A stretch of DNA of 64,000 nt from Glycomyces luteolus (GCF_027622875.1 NZ_JAPZVP010000004.1:1-64000); one strand, 5' to 3'; numbered from the stretch's first letter, positions 1-9,836 are shown. The notes: generated by a model from the letters alone, not told the origin. Program-made: numbers and translations.

Positions 1-161
<161 letters not shown>

Positions 162-193
162 TCCTCTGACGCGAACGCGCTGAGAACACGATC

Positions 194-222
194 GAGCGGG
201 CGGCCTTTCGGGCCGCCCGCTC
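194..222. terminator. Intrinsic terminator after the lectin gene
   Basis: A perfect 12-bp inverted repeat (GAGCGGGCGGCC with its complement) around a 5-nt loop TTTCG follows the lectin stop codon. As is common in high-GC actinomycetes there is no long U tract. Confidence 0.8.
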
Positions 223-289
223 ATGCATGCTTCAGTCTGGAGGGGGAGCGAAAGTGCCTGCCACTCAGTGCCCCATAGGGTCCTGACAG

Positions 290-322
290 CATCGAAGCCC
301 CGGCAGGGCCGAGGCTTCGATG
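290..322 (-). terminator. Hairpin downstream of tRNA-Glu
   Basis: A perfect 10-bp inverted repeat (CATCGAAGCC / GGCTTCGATG) with a 13-nt loop lies 16 nt beyond the 3' end of the minus-strand tRNA, where its transcript should end. Confidence 0.7.
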
Positions 323-337
323 CTGTGTATCTACTTG

Positions 338-410
338 TACTCCCGAGCGGATTCGAACCGCCGTTTCCGCCTTGAGAGGGCAGCGTCCTAGGCCCCTAGA
401 CGACGGGAGC
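338..410 (-). tRNA. tRNA-Glu (anticodon CTC)
   Basis: On the minus strand the sequence starts GCTCCCGTCGTCTAGGGG, has the D-loop CCTAGGAC, an anticodon loop CTCTCAA with anticodon CTC (reads GAG), the T-loop GGTTCGAATCC, and a 3' acceptor strand CGGGAGT followed by discriminator A. The 7-bp acceptor stem closes with one G-U pair. The 3' CCA is not encoded, as is frequent in actinobacteria. The length is 73 nt. Confidence 0.96.
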
Positions 411-612
411 TTGGCCTGTGTCGATCGCGGCTTGCCGCGGCAACGACGACAACTATACATGGATGGTGCCGGGGGTCCACAACCGGGATACCGCATGTGA
501 TGCGGCCTACCTCGTGCCCGCTCGGATACGAGTGCGGACCGGGTCGGCGCCGACACCTTTTCAGGTGAACCCCCGTGGCGCCGGGCCCCGGCCCGCCGAG
601 CGACTGTAACGC

Positions 613-638
613 GATCCGCCGCCGCACGGCGGCGGATC
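613..638 (-). terminator. Terminator of the lipoprotein gene
   Basis: An 11-bp perfect inverted repeat (GATCCGCCGCC / GGCGGCGGATC, loop GCAC) starts directly after the stop codon of the minus-strand lipoprotein gene. Confidence 0.75.
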
Positions 639-1271
639 CTACTGGTTGGCGGTCTCGGTCTGACCCGTGATGTCGTCGAGCCAGGCGGCGTCCACGCCGT
701 CGTGGTAGTTGACGAGCTTCGCGGCGTACGCGGTGTCGCCGACCTTCGCGGTGACGCTGGCGATGACGCCCACCGTCGTCACGCACACCTCGTACGCGCC
801 CACGGGCGAGTCTTCGGCGCCCTGCACCACGACGCAGTCGGCCAGTTCGCCGGCGAGCGTGGTGTCGGAGAACTCGGTCGAGGCCGTTTGGTCGGCCGCG
901 GTCGAGGAGAGCCATGACGCCACGGTCTCCTCGGCGGGCAGGAAGCCGTCGAGCTCCTGACCCAGCCACACGTTGAGCTCTGCGGGGTCCTCGCCCGCCC
1001 ACAGGCTGGGCCGGTCGCCGACGACGACCGCGGCGGTCCCGGCCTCCGGGTCCACCGCCACCAGTACCGGATCCTCCGAGCCCTCGATGAGGTACTCGGC
1101 GGTGTAGGCGGGCTGGTCGCCCTCGACGAGGCGGCCGCTCAAATCCGTGAGCGCGGCCTGGGCCTCCGAAGCCGACTCGCCGCCCTCGGCTTGGTCCGAG
1201 CATCCGGCGAGGGCGAAGAGCGCCACCGCGCTCAAGACAGCGCAGCGCCGCAGGGGGTTCTGCAGGATCAT
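639..1271 (-). CDS. Putative secreted lipoprotein of unknown function
   Basis: The 210-residue product starts MILQNPLRRC and has a short basic n-region, a hydrophobic stretch and a lipobox LAGC at about residue 20, so it should be exported and lipid-anchored at Cys. The mature part is acidic and carries two spaced cysteines. No catalytic motif is evident. The start at 1271 was chosen because it places the signal peptide at the N-terminus and has GGAG just upstream; an upstream in-frame start would add about 58 residues with no signal-like features. It is divergent from eno and convergent with the tRNA region. Function unknown. Confidence 0.75.
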   Translation of the reverse strand: MILQNPLRRCAVLSAVALFALAGCSDQAEGGESASEAQAALTDLSGRLVEGDQPAYTAEYLIEGSEDPVLVAVDPEAGTAAVVVGDRPSLWAGEDPAELNVWLGQELDGFLPAEETVASWLSSTAADQTASTEFSDTTLAGELADCVVVQGAEDSPVGAYEVCVTTVGVIASVTAKVGDTAYAAKLVNYHDGVDAAWLDDITGQTETANQ

Positions 1272-1570
1272 GGGGCTCCACTTCCATTGCGCCAGGCGAG
1301 GGGGACTGCCGCCCGGCGGCGGCATCCGGGGGGCACGCCTAGCACAGGTGTCTGATCTGAGATAGGGCTCCACCATATAGTGGGCCGTCCACGGCCCATG
1401 TAACACGAGCGCCCGCGTCTCGGGCAACACTAATTCGCGACGCACGGAAGCCGCAGGACGCGCCCTTTTAGCGGCTCGGAGGCATCGCCGACCTGCCTAG
1501 GGCGTATCCTCGGGAGCTGTGGCCGACGCAGTGTCGGGTCGGCCGAAATCCTTCGGACACGGCCCCGTAA

Positions 1571-2890
<1,320 letters not shown>

Positions 2891-2901
2891 CACGCGACTC
2901 T

Positions 2902-2966
2902 GAAGGCCCCCGCGCCGAGCGGATCGACGCCGCGCAAGCGTCGGCGAAGCTGGCACGGGGGCCTTC
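2902..2966 (+). terminator. Compound terminator after eno
   Basis: An outer perfect 11-bp repeat (GAAGGCCCCCG / CGGGGGCCTTC) encloses a second smaller inverted repeat (CGACGC / GCGTCG). It lies 11 nt after the eno stop. Confidence 0.7.
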
Positions 2967-2983
2967 GGTCTGCCCCGATCGAC

Positions 2984-2989
2984 TAGGCT
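2984..2989 (+). promoter_or_regulatory. -10 box for leaderless ftsB-like gene
   Basis: TAGGCT ends 6 nt before the GTG start at 2996, so the transcript would begin at or next to the start codon. There is no Shine-Dalgarno sequence in the gap. Confidence 0.6.
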
Positions 2990-2995
2990 GGGCCC

Positions 2996-3520
2996 GTGAA
3001 CGCGAGCCGCCGACCCAGCCACCCGGGAGGACGATCCACCGGTCCCGGCCGCACCCGTGCCGCCCGACGCCCCGCCCCCGGGACGGGCCGCGCCGAGGTC
3101 AAACGGGTCCGGTACCGCCCCGCCCGCAAGGTCTCCCGCCGCGCCGCGATCCTCGCCCTCGTCCTCTCCGCGCTGGCCCTCGCCTACGCCTACCCGCTGC
3201 GCACCTATGTCGAGCAGCGCATTGAGATCAACCGGCTCGAAGCCGAGCAGTCGGCGCAGTCCGAGCACATCGAGGAGCTCGAAGCCGAACGCGTCAAATG
3301 GGACGACCCCGAGTACGTCAAGGCCCAGATCCGCTCCAGCCTCCTCCTCGTGCCTCCCGGTGAGGACCTCGTCATCGTCATCGACGAGGACGACCCGAAG
3401 CACACCGGTGGCGCAGACGACGAAGCGGCCGAGGACCAGGCCTGGTACGACGAGCTGGCCGATACCTTTGCAGACGCCGACCGGCTCGAACCAGACGAAA
3501 CAGAGGAACCAGCAGAGTGA
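2996..3520 (+). CDS. FtsB/DivIC-family septum formation initiator
   Basis: This 174-residue protein has a basic cytoplasmic N-terminus (residues 1-48), one membrane segment (about 49-67), a short coiled coil rich in Glu and Leu (about 73-100), the family motif WDDPEYVKAQIRSSL followed by VPPGE, and a long acidic tail. That layout matches the DivIC/FtsB proteins, which bind FtsL and FtsQ in the divisome. The position directly after eno and before DUF501 and ppx is the usual actinobacterial order. The start GTG is leaderless (see -10 box at 2984-2989). The acidic extracellular tail is longer than in E. coli FtsB. Confidence 0.85.
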   Translation: MNASRRPSHPGGRSTGPGRTRAARRPAPGTGRAEVKRVRYRPARKVSRRAAILALVLSALALAYAYPLRTYVEQRIEINRLEAEQSAQSEHIEELEAERVKWDDPEYVKAQIRSSLLLVPPGEDLVIVIDEDDPKHTGGADDEAAEDQAWYDELADTFADADRLEPDETEEPAE

Positions 3521-3575
3521 AGGCTGTGCAACCGCGACACGCGGCACTGAAAGCGGCGCTGCAGGGCGGGACGCC

Positions 3576-4127
3576 GTGAAACCCGCCGACTGGCCCCAGC
3601 AGCCCGAACCGGTCACCGAGGCCGACGCGGCAGCCGTCCGCAAGCAGCTCGGCCGCCCGATCCGCGGCGCGCACGCCGTCGCCTGGCGCTGCCCGTGCGG
3701 CCAGCCCGCGGTGATCGAGACCGAACCGCGCCTGCCCGACGGCACGCCGTTCCCGACCACGTACTACCTGACCTGCCCGAAAGCCGCTTCGGCCATCGGC
3801 AGGCTCGAAGGCGGCGGGGTCATGAAGGACATGAACGAGCGTCTCGGCGCCGACCCTGAACTCGCCGCGCAGCACCGCCGCGCCCACGAGGACTACCTGG
3901 CGCGCCGCGCCAGGCTCGGCGACGTGCCCGAGATCGAGGGCATCTCCGCCGGGGGACTGCCCGACCGCGTCAAGTGCCTGCACGCCCTCGTCGGCCACGC
4001 GCTCGCCGCCGGACCCGGCGTCAGCCCCATGGGCGACGAGGCCATCGAACTGCTCCCCGAGTGGTGGAAGCGCAGCAGCTGCGCCGCCGGGACGCAGGAC
4101 ACCGAACCCCAGGAGGCCCCCGAATGA
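3576..4127 (+). CDS. DUF501 family protein
   Basis: The 183-residue product carries the DUF501 hallmarks: LGRPIRGAHAVAWRCPCGQPAVIETEP near the N-terminus, PTTYYLTCP, then a region with EGGGVMKDMNERL and a C-terminal VKCLHALVGHALA. The clustered Cys residues (CPC, TCP, KCLH) could bind metal, but this is unproven. The function of DUF501 is unknown; it is nearly always between ftsB and ppx in actinobacteria. The GTG start at 3576 has a weak purine-rich GGCGGGA upstream. Its stop overlaps the ppx start by ATGA. Confidence 0.85.
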   Translation: MKPADWPQQPEPVTEADAAAVRKQLGRPIRGAHAVAWRCPCGQPAVIETEPRLPDGTPFPTTYYLTCPKAASAIGRLEGGGVMKDMNERLGADPELAAQHRRAHEDYLARRARLGDVPEIEGISAGGLPDRVKCLHALVGHALAAGPGVSPMGDEAIELLPEWWKRSSCAAGTQDTEPQEAPE

Positions 4128-5044
4128 CCCGCCGCGTGGCCGGCATCGACTGCGGCACCAACTCGATCCGCCTCCTCATCGCCGACATCGACGATGCGGG
4201 GCGATTGCACGATGTGGTGCGCCGCATGGAGGTCGTGCGCCTCGGCGAGGGCGTCGACCGGACCGGCCGCCTCTCCGACGCCGCGCTCGAACGCACCCGC
4301 GTCGCGCTGGCGGACTACACCGCTCAGATCCGCGAGCACGGGGTCGAGGCGGTGCGCATGGTCGCGACCTCCGCGAGCCGCGACGCCTCGAACGCGGCCG
4401 ACTTCAAGGCCATGGTCGTTGCCGTGCTCGGGCAGGACCCCGAGGTCATCTCCGGCGATGAGGAGGCCCGCCTCTCCTTCACCGGCGCGGTCGCGACACT
4501 TCCGGTCCATGAAGGACAGCGGATGCTGATCGACATCGGCGGCGGCTCAACGGAGTTCGTGCGCGGCACCGACGCCGAGGTCGCCGCGGCGATCTCCGTG
4601 AACGTCGGCTGCGTGCGGATGACCGAGCGGCACTTGCGATCCGACCCGCCGCACGCGGACGAGATCGCCGAGGCCGTCGCGGACATCACGGCCATCGCCG
4701 ACGGCGCGCTCGCGGTGGCCGACGCGGGCCGTGAGGCGACCGAGCTCGTCGCGGTGGCCGGGACGGCGACCACGATCGCGGCGATCGCCTTGGGGCTCAA
4801 GGCATACGACCCGGAGGCCATCGACGGGACCCGGCTCTCGTACGAGCAGGTCGCACAGGTGACCGCCGACCTCGCGGCGGCGGACCACGATGAGCGGCTG
4901 GCGATCCCGGTGATGCACCCCGGCCGCGCCGACGTCATCGTCGGCGGCGCGCTCGTGCTGCGAACGATCATGGAGCGCAGCGGGATCGACTCGGTGCTCA
5001 TCTCGGAGCACGACATCCTCGACGGCATCGCCCTGTCGGCGTAG
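4124..5044 (+). CDS. ppx: Ppx/GppA family exopolyphosphatase
   Basis: A 306-residue member of the ASKHA fold phosphatases that hydrolyse polyphosphate or pppGpp. The phosphate-1 motif GIDCGTNSIRLLIAD is at the N-terminus, the ISGDEEARLSFTGA motif in the middle, and the phosphate-2 motif IDIGGGSTEFV near residue 135. VAGTATTIAAI follows. The single-copy two-domain form, without the C-terminal HD extension of E. coli Ppx, is typical of actinobacteria (MTB-PPX1-like). The start ATG overlaps the DUF501 stop and is preceded by AGGAGG at 4111-4116, so the two are translationally coupled. Confidence 0.9.
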   Translation: MTRRVAGIDCGTNSIRLLIADIDDAGRLHDVVRRMEVVRLGEGVDRTGRLSDAALERTRVALADYTAQIREHGVEAVRMVATSASRDASNAADFKAMVVAVLGQDPEVISGDEEARLSFTGAVATLPVHEGQRMLIDIGGGSTEFVRGTDAEVAAAISVNVGCVRMTERHLRSDPPHADEIAEAVADITAIADGALAVADAGREATELVAVAGTATTIAAIALGLKAYDPEAIDGTRLSYEQVAQVTADLAAADHDERLAIPVMHPGRADVIVGGALVLRTIMERSGIDSVLISEHDILDGIALSA

Positions 5045-5055
5045 ACGAAACGAGA

Positions 5056-5088
5056 CGGAGGCGGCCCCGCAATGCGGGGCCGCCTCCG
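5056..5088. terminator. Bidirectional terminator between ppx and a membrane protein gene
   Basis: A perfect 15-bp stem (CGGAGGCGGCCCCGC and its complement) with loop AAT, between convergent genes. It is 11 nt from the ppx stop and 11 nt from the opposing stop. Confidence 0.85.
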
Positions 5089-5099
5089 CGTTTCGGCGG

Positions 5100-5780
5100 T
5101 CAGGCGTTCTGGAGGTCCCGCTCCGGGCGCTTCGCCGCGGCGCGCCACAGCTCGGCCGCCAGCCACAGGGCCGCCACCGTCACCATTGCGCCCCAGGCGA
5201 TCCGGCCGACGTGCGGCAGGAAGTACTGCGGCATCATCGTCACCAGCAGCGCCGCGAGCGGCACGCCGCTCCACTTGCGGAGGGTGCCCGAGCGCCACAC
5301 CGCGACCGCTGCGAGCACTGCCGCGACCGCGATGAGGGCGAGGCCGATCACGAAGACGGCCAACGCGGTCGGGTCCATCCGGAACGCGTCGCCGACCGCG
5401 GTCAGCGTCGCGTCGCCGTCCTCGACGGCCCGCTGGCCGATCGCCTTGAGGCCGTAGACCTCGGCACCGTAGTAGGAGATCGTCAGGGCCGATCCGATGT
5501 AGCCGATGGTCGCGGCCGCGAAGGCCGTCTTCTCGTTCCGGGTGCCTTCGAGGTGGCCGCGCAGCGCTCCGTAGCCGAGAGGGATGAGGGTGAGGCCGAG
5601 GATCGCGGCGAGGTGCCCGACCGCCCAGCCGGTGCTGGTCCAGGATTCGGCCCCTTCGAGGGTGGTCTGGTCGGCGCGCGGGGCGGCGGCCTCGTAGATC
5701 ACGAAGAGGACGCCGGCGATGCCGAACGCCAAGGCGCCCATGCGGGCTCGCGGGTCCTGGCGGGTCTGGGGGATTGACAT
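5100..5780 (-). CDS. Multi-pass integral membrane protein, probably controlled by the divergent TetR regulator
   Basis: The 226-residue product has about six hydrophobic segments (FGIAGVLFVIYEAA, AVGHLAAILGLTLIPLGYGAL, FAAATIGYIGSALTIS, ALAVFVIGLALIAVAAVLAAVAV, PLAALLVTMMPQYFL, and WGAMVTVAALWLAAELW). No transport or enzyme motif stands out, so the function is unknown. The start ATG at 5780 has AGGAG 6 nt upstream; in-frame codons upstream would run into the operator region. It is divergent from a TetR-type regulator with two palindromes between them, which suggests it is the regulator's target. Confidence 0.75.
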   Translation of the reverse strand: MSIPQTRQDPRARMGALAFGIAGVLFVIYEAAAPRADQTTLEGAESWTSTGWAVGHLAAILGLTLIPLGYGALRGHLEGTRNEKTAFAAATIGYIGSALTISYYGAEVYGLKAIGQRAVEDGDATLTAVGDAFRMDPTALAVFVIGLALIAVAAVLAAVAVWRSGTLRKWSGVPLAALLVTMMPQYFLPHVGRIAWGAMVTVAALWLAAELWRAAAKRPERDLQNA

Positions 5781-5811
5781 GTCTGCTCCTTGGGGGTCAC
5801 TGCTCATATTC

Positions 5812-5826
5812 GAGAGCAGTGCTCTC
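5812..5826. promoter_or_regulatory. Palindromic operator 1 (GAGAGCAGTGCTCTC)
   Basis: A perfect 15-bp palindrome with one central base, 32 bp upstream of the minus-strand membrane gene. A second near-identical copy lies 40 bp away, beside the tetR promoter. Confidence 0.7.
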
Positions 5827-5865
5827 TGTCGAGGGCAATGATTGCACACTCGCTCCGACATTGCA

Positions 5866-5878
5866 AGAGCGGTGCTCT
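5866..5878. promoter_or_regulatory. Palindromic operator 2 (AGAGCGGTGCTCT) beside the tetR -10 box
   Basis: AGAGC-GGT-GCTCT repeats the half-sites of operator 1. It ends 8 bp before the -10 box TACACT (5887-5892), so a bound protein should block tetR transcription. A third small palindrome, GCAATGATTGC, lies between the two at 5835-5845. Confidence 0.65.
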
Positions 5879-5886
5879 CGTTTCGG

Positions 5887-5892
5887 TACACT
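5887..5892 (+). promoter_or_regulatory. -10 box for leaderless tetR
   Basis: TACACT is 6 nt before the ATG at 5899; no ribosome-binding site is present. Confidence 0.6.
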
Positions 5893-5898
5893 GACCCG

Positions 5899-6606
5899 AT
5901 GAACGCGCCGATACCCGCCCGCGCCAGAACCGCCAGAGAGCGCGCCCGGGCCGAACTCACCGCCGAGATCCTCGCCGCCGCCCGCCGCCAGTTGCGAGAG
6001 GACGGCGCCGCCCTGCTCTCGCTGCGCTCCGTCGCCCGCGAGCTCGGCATGGCCTCCTCGGCCGTCTACCGCTACTTCGCCAGCCGCGACGAGCTCCTCA
6101 CGGCCCTGATCGTCCAGGCGTACACCGAGATCGGCGAAGCCGCTGAAAACGCCGACCGGCCCTCGGCCTCGCCGGAGGAGCGCTGGCTCGCCGTCTGGCG
6201 CGCGGTGCGCGAATGGTCACTGGCCCACCGCCACGAGTACGCGCTCATCTTCGGCACTCCCGTGCCCGGCTACGTCGCCCCGCACATCACCATCGAAGTC
6301 GCAGGCCGCATGCCGCTCACACTCGCCCGGATCTGCGCCGACGCCAAGCGCTCCGGCGGCCTCAATCCGCCCTCAGGCCCGGTATGCCCGCCCGAGGCCA
6401 TCGAACCGGCGATGCTCCAGCTGCTGCCCGGCGAGGCCTTCGACCCCGACGAGACCGCACGGCTCATCCTCGCCTGGAACCGCCTGGTCGGGATCATCGG
6501 CTACGAACTGCACGGCCACCTCGCGAACGTCACGGCCGACGACGCCCTCTTCTTCGACCACACCGCCCGCACCGAAGGCGCGTACATCGGGCTGCCGTTC
6601 AACTGA
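5899..6606 (+). CDS. TetR/AcrR family transcriptional regulator
   Basis: 235 residues. The N-terminal helix-turn-helix is clear: RAELTAEILAAARRQLREDGAALLSLRSVARELGMASSAVYRYFASRDELLTALI (residues about 17-70), with the recognition helix around SSAVYRYF. The C-terminal part resembles the TetR_C domain of the WHG type (WLAVWRAVREW...HRHEYALIFGTPVPGY). It probably represses itself and the divergent membrane protein through the twin palindromes at 5812 and 5866. The start was set at 5899 by the leaderless promoter; an upstream GTG start would overlap operator 2. Ligand unknown. Confidence 0.88.
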   Translation: MNAPIPARARTARERARAELTAEILAAARRQLREDGAALLSLRSVARELGMASSAVYRYFASRDELLTALIVQAYTEIGEAAENADRPSASPEERWLAVWRAVREWSLAHRHEYALIFGTPVPGYVAPHITIEVAGRMPLTLARICADAKRSGGLNPPSGPVCPPEAIEPAMLQLLPGEAFDPDETARLILAWNRLVGIIGYELHGHLANVTADDALFFDHTARTEGAYIGLPFN

Positions 6607-6616
6607 TGCGGCGCGT

Positions 6617-7426
6617 TCAGCCCCGCAGGGCCAGCGCCACCACGATCGCCGCGATCACCAGCACCACGCCGATAGCGGCGACGGCCCACGGCCAGCGCCG
6701 CGCCTGCCGGTGCTCGGCCACGTCGCCGACGACGACCGTGACGTTGTCCGGTCCGCCGCCTTCGAGGGCGAGGCGCACGAGCTCGTCCGCCGCGGCCTGG
6801 GGGTCGGTGAAGTCGCGCAGGACGTTCTCGATGACGGCGTCGTCGACCACGTCGCTGAGCCCGTCGGAGCAGAGCATGTACCGGTCGCCGATGAGCGCCG
6901 GGCGCGTCTCGAAGTGCGCCGGGGCGGGGTTGGCCTGGAGCACGCGGGTGACCACCGACTTGTACGGGTGGTCCTGGGCTTCGGCGGGGGTGATCGCGCC
7001 TTCGTCGACGAGGTGCTGGACGTACGAGTCGTCGACGGTGACCTGCACGAAGTCCTCGCCGCGCACCTGGTACGCCCTCGAGTCTCCGATATGGACGATG
7101 TCGACGGCGTTGTCGCCCAGCCAGAGTCCGGTGAGCGTCGTCGCCATGCCCTCCGATTCGGGGTTCTCGGCGACGGCCGCGCGGATGCGGTCGCGGGCGG
7201 CCTCGACGACCGCGCCCAGCTCCGCGGTGGCCTCGACGGGGGAGCGGCGGGCGAGCCGTGTCACCTCGGCGATGGTCACGCCGCTGGCGACCTCGCCGGC
7301 GGCCGCGCCGCCCACGCCGTCGGCGACGGCGAGGAGCCGCCGCGATGCGAGGTGGGAGTCCTCATTCAAGTCGCGGACTTTGCCCACGTCGGTCGCGGCG
7401 CCGTAGCGCCAACGCAATTCGGTCAC
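6617..7426 (-). CDS. PP2C-family Ser/Thr protein phosphatase with C-terminal membrane anchor
   Basis: 269 residues. Metal-binding and catalytic PP2C motifs are present in order: VRDLNEDS, LLAVADGVGG, GMATTLTGLWLGD, VHIGDSRAYQV, LCSDGLSDVV and GGPDNVTVVV. A single membrane segment (WPWAVAAIGVVLVIAAIVVALAL) ends the protein, so the phosphatase domain is cytoplasmic and membrane-tethered, as in PstP. It likely reverses phosphorylation by Ser/Thr kinases such as the divergently encoded one at 7674. The GTG start lies within a 16-bp sequence also found twice downstream of ssrA. There is little recognisable ribosome site. Confidence 0.9.
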   Translation of the reverse strand: MTELRWRYGAATDVGKVRDLNEDSHLASRRLLAVADGVGGAAAGEVASGVTIAEVTRLARRSPVEATAELGAVVEAARDRIRAAVAENPESEGMATTLTGLWLGDNAVDIVHIGDSRAYQVRGEDFVQVTVDDSYVQHLVDEGAITPAEAQDHPYKSVVTRVLQANPAPAHFETRPALIGDRYMLCSDGLSDVVDDAVIENVLRDFTDPQAAADELVRLALEGGGPDNVTVVVGDVAEHRQARRWPWAVAAIGVVLVIAAIVVALALRG

Positions 7427-7673
7427 AGGCGATCACCACTGTCTCCGCACCGGGATTCGGCTGTCTGTTCAAAGCTTGGCCGTTCGAGGGACATGGGCGC
7501 AAGTGTAGTGTCCCGCCACTCACAGCATGCGACCGTTGATCCCGGTGCGCCCGCCCTCGCCCCCGCTGGTGTGTATCCCCCCTTCGTGCCACCCTGCGAC
7601 TCCGGCGCTGAGCTGCGACGACACTACCTTTACAGTGGATTCAGCCCGCCTTGCCAGCCCCCGAGGAGCACCC

Positions 7674-9035
7674 ATGCAGACGGTTCTGGCCGACCGGTAC
7701 GTCCTGGAGCACGAGATCGCGCGCGGCGCGGTCGGCGTCGTGTGGCGGGGCCTGGACCAGGTCACCGGGGACCCAGTGGCAGTGAAGATCCTCCGCCCGG
7801 AGCTGCGCGACGAGGAGGAGATCTTCGATAGCTTCCGGGCCGAGGCCGACATCCTGCGCACCATCGACCACCCGGGCGTGGTGGCGGTCAAGGACTTCAT
7901 CGTCACCATCGAGGTCTGCGCGGTCGTCCTCGAGTTCCTGCCGGGCCCCGACCTCCGCGAGCACCTGCGCGTCCACGGGCCGCTCCCCGCCGCTGAGGCC
8001 GCCCGCCGCTGCGCGAGCGCTGCCGAGACCCTCGCAGCGATCCACCGGGCCGGGTACCGGCACGGGGATGTCAAGCCCGGCAACCTGATGCTGGCCGGGA
8101 GCGACGGCCTGAAGTTCATCGACTTCGGCATCGCGCGCGCCGCCGCGTCCAAGACCGCGCCCTCGCACGGTACCCCCGAGTACATCGCGCCGGAGGTCGC
8201 CTCGGGCGACTCCGCGAGCCCCGGCGTGGACAACTACGCGCTCGGGCTGGTCCTCTACGAAGCGCTCACCGCGCACAGCGCCTACCGCGGCGGCTCCATC
8301 ACCGACGTGGTCGAGCGCCACCTGACGCGGATCCCGGTCAAGCCCGTCGCCGTCGACCCCGAACTGTGGCGGATCGTCGAGATGCTCCTCGCGCTCGACC
8401 CGCGCGCCCGCGGCGACCTCGACGCGGTCGCCGCCGAACTGCGCCGCCTCGCCCCGCGCCTGTCGAACCAGGCGACCGCGCCGATCGACCCGGAGCTGAA
8501 GGAGCGGGACGCGACCGCCACCTTCAAGTACGACCCGGTGACCCCGAACGCGCCGGAGATCGAGCAGGCCGCGCTCGCTGCGATGATGACCGCCCCCGAG
8601 CCGGACGCGAGCCGGGACCCGCGCGGCGCCGTCTACGGCAAGGACTCCGAGCGCCTCGGGCGCGGCTGGGTCATCGGCCTCGCCGCCGCCGCATGCTTCG
8701 TCCTGATCGCCGCGGTCTGGGCCTTTCTGGTGGTTACCCGCCCCGATCTGCCGAATGAGGATGATGTGGCCGATCCGTCCGAAAGCGCGAGCGAGTCCGC
8801 GCCCGCCGAGGACGAATCCTCCGCCCAGCCAACCGAATCGGCCCCTGACCCGAGCGCCACGCCGGGTGAGGAGACCACCACTCCCCAAGGGCCGGACGCC
8901 GAAAGCGAGTTGCCTGACCAAGAATCGGATGAAATGTCCGAATCGGAAGGCGGCGACGATGATTCCACTGAGGGCGGTTCCGACGACGACTCGCCGGGAT
9001 CGGATCTCATCGGATCCCCGATGCCTCGCAACTGA
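7674..9035 (+). CDS. Membrane-bound Ser/Thr protein kinase (PknB-like, no PASTA)
   Basis: 453 residues. The N-terminal kinase domain (about 1-265) has a Gly-rich loop ARGAVGVVWRG, the VAVKIL lysine, the catalytic loop YRHGDVKPGNLML (HGD in place of HRD, catalytic Asp kept), FIDFG, and GTPEYIAPEV. All key residues are present, so it should be active. A membrane segment near residues 328-350 is followed by an extracytoplasmic acidic, Ser/Pro-rich tail with no PASTA or other folded sensor. ATG at 7674 has AGGAG 6 nt upstream and a TACAGT -10-like box at 7631-7636. It is divergent from the PP2C gene. Confidence 0.9.
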   Translation: MQTVLADRYVLEHEIARGAVGVVWRGLDQVTGDPVAVKILRPELRDEEEIFDSFRAEADILRTIDHPGVVAVKDFIVTIEVCAVVLEFLPGPDLREHLRVHGPLPAAEAARRCASAAETLAAIHRAGYRHGDVKPGNLMLAGSDGLKFIDFGIARAAASKTAPSHGTPEYIAPEVASGDSASPGVDNYALGLVLYEALTAHSAYRGGSITDVVERHLTRIPVKPVAVDPELWRIVEMLLALDPRARGDLDAVAAELRRLAPRLSNQATAPIDPELKERDATATFKYDPVTPNAPEIEQAALAAMMTAPEPDASRDPRGAVYGKDSERLGRGWVIGLAAAACFVLIAAVWAFLVVTRPDLPNEDDVADPSESASESAPAEDESSAQPTESAPDPSATPGEETTTPQGPDAESELPDQESDEMSESEGGDDDSTEGGSDDDSPGSDLIGSPMPRN

Positions 9036-9286
9036 AAGCGATCGCGACAGTCGATAATGATCCGTGATCGCCGGGCAACGCCGAGTCATCGCAACCCAAG
9101 GGGCGATCGGGATCACATGATTGGAATTCTCGAAACAGACGTTGCAATCCAGCGGAGGTCCCCAACCGTTTCGCAAGGCTTGCAGCGTAATCCGTGAACA
9201 CATCCAATCAAGTATCGGTAACGGTCTATCGACACATTGGAGCTGTCCACTTGTCATGAGGGCATCCACATGGCATCCTGTCGGGC
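9036..9286. other. Intergenic region between kinase and padR
   Basis: 251 bp without a convincing gene. It is less GC-rich than its surroundings and contains several short inverted repeats (for example GATC-rich segments at 9045-9115). The padR start is preceded at 9274-9279 by CATCCT, a weak -10 match 7 nt from the ATG. Confidence 0.5.
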
Positions 9287-9790
9287 ATGGCAGGAAAAGA
9301 ACTCAACGCAACCTCAGCAGCATTGCTGGGCTTGCTGCACGAAGGACCGATGACCGGCGGACAACTCATGGCGGAGGCGACCCGTCGCCTCGGTCCGTAC
9401 TGGACCATGACGCGTTCGCAGGTCTACCGCGAACTCCCGGCGCTGGCCGAAGGCGGACTCGTCCGCGTCGGGAAGCCGGGGCCCCGAGCCTCGGTGCCCT
9501 ACACGATCAGCGCCAACGGCAAGCGGGCGTTCACCCGCTGGCTCAACGAGCCGGCCCGGATCGGCCAGCTGCGCGACCCCGTCGCGCTGCGCACGGCCTT
9601 CCTCGACTACCTCTCCAAGGACACCGCCGAGGAGATGTTCGCCGACGCGACCGAGCAGCACCAGGAGGCCTTGGCAGAGGCCCGCGCCGCTGCGAAGGAC
9701 TACGCGGACGAGGACCCGAACGCGGCCATCGCGATGGAATTCGCGATCGGCTACCACCGTTCGGCGCTGAGCTGGCTGAAGAAGCGATAG
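9287..9790 (+). CDS. PadR family transcriptional regulator
   Basis: 167 residues. The N-terminal winged helix shows LNATSAALLGLLHEGPMTGGQLMAEATRRLGPYWTMTRSQVYRELPALAEGGLVRV, the typical PadR DNA-binding domain. It is followed by the YTISANGKRAFTRWL wing and a helical C-terminal dimerisation region (about 95-165). PadR proteins repress small regulons, often of transporters or stress genes; no obvious target is adjacent except the region upstream. ATG is probably leaderless. Ligand unknown. Confidence 0.88.
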   Translation: MAGKELNATSAALLGLLHEGPMTGGQLMAEATRRLGPYWTMTRSQVYRELPALAEGGLVRVGKPGPRASVPYTISANGKRAFTRWLNEPARIGQLRDPVALRTAFLDYLSKDTAEEMFADATEQHQEALAEARAAAKDYADEDPNAAIAMEFAIGYHRSALSWLKKR

Positions 9791-9836
9791 CAGGAACACC
9801 CGGGCACTGACCCGGGGAACGACGATCAAGCACGGA

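Noticed and set aside
1381-1398. TGGGCCGT-CC-ACGGCCCA palindrome between lipoprotein and eno
   Set aside because: A near-perfect palindrome, but there is no regulator nearby and its position relative to either promoter is unclear; short GC palindromes are common here.
9045-9115. Possible riboswitch with GCCGGGCAACGCCGAG upstream of padR
   Set aside because: It does not fit the consensus of known riboswitch classes that I could recall, and the padR start appears leaderless with its own -10-like box.
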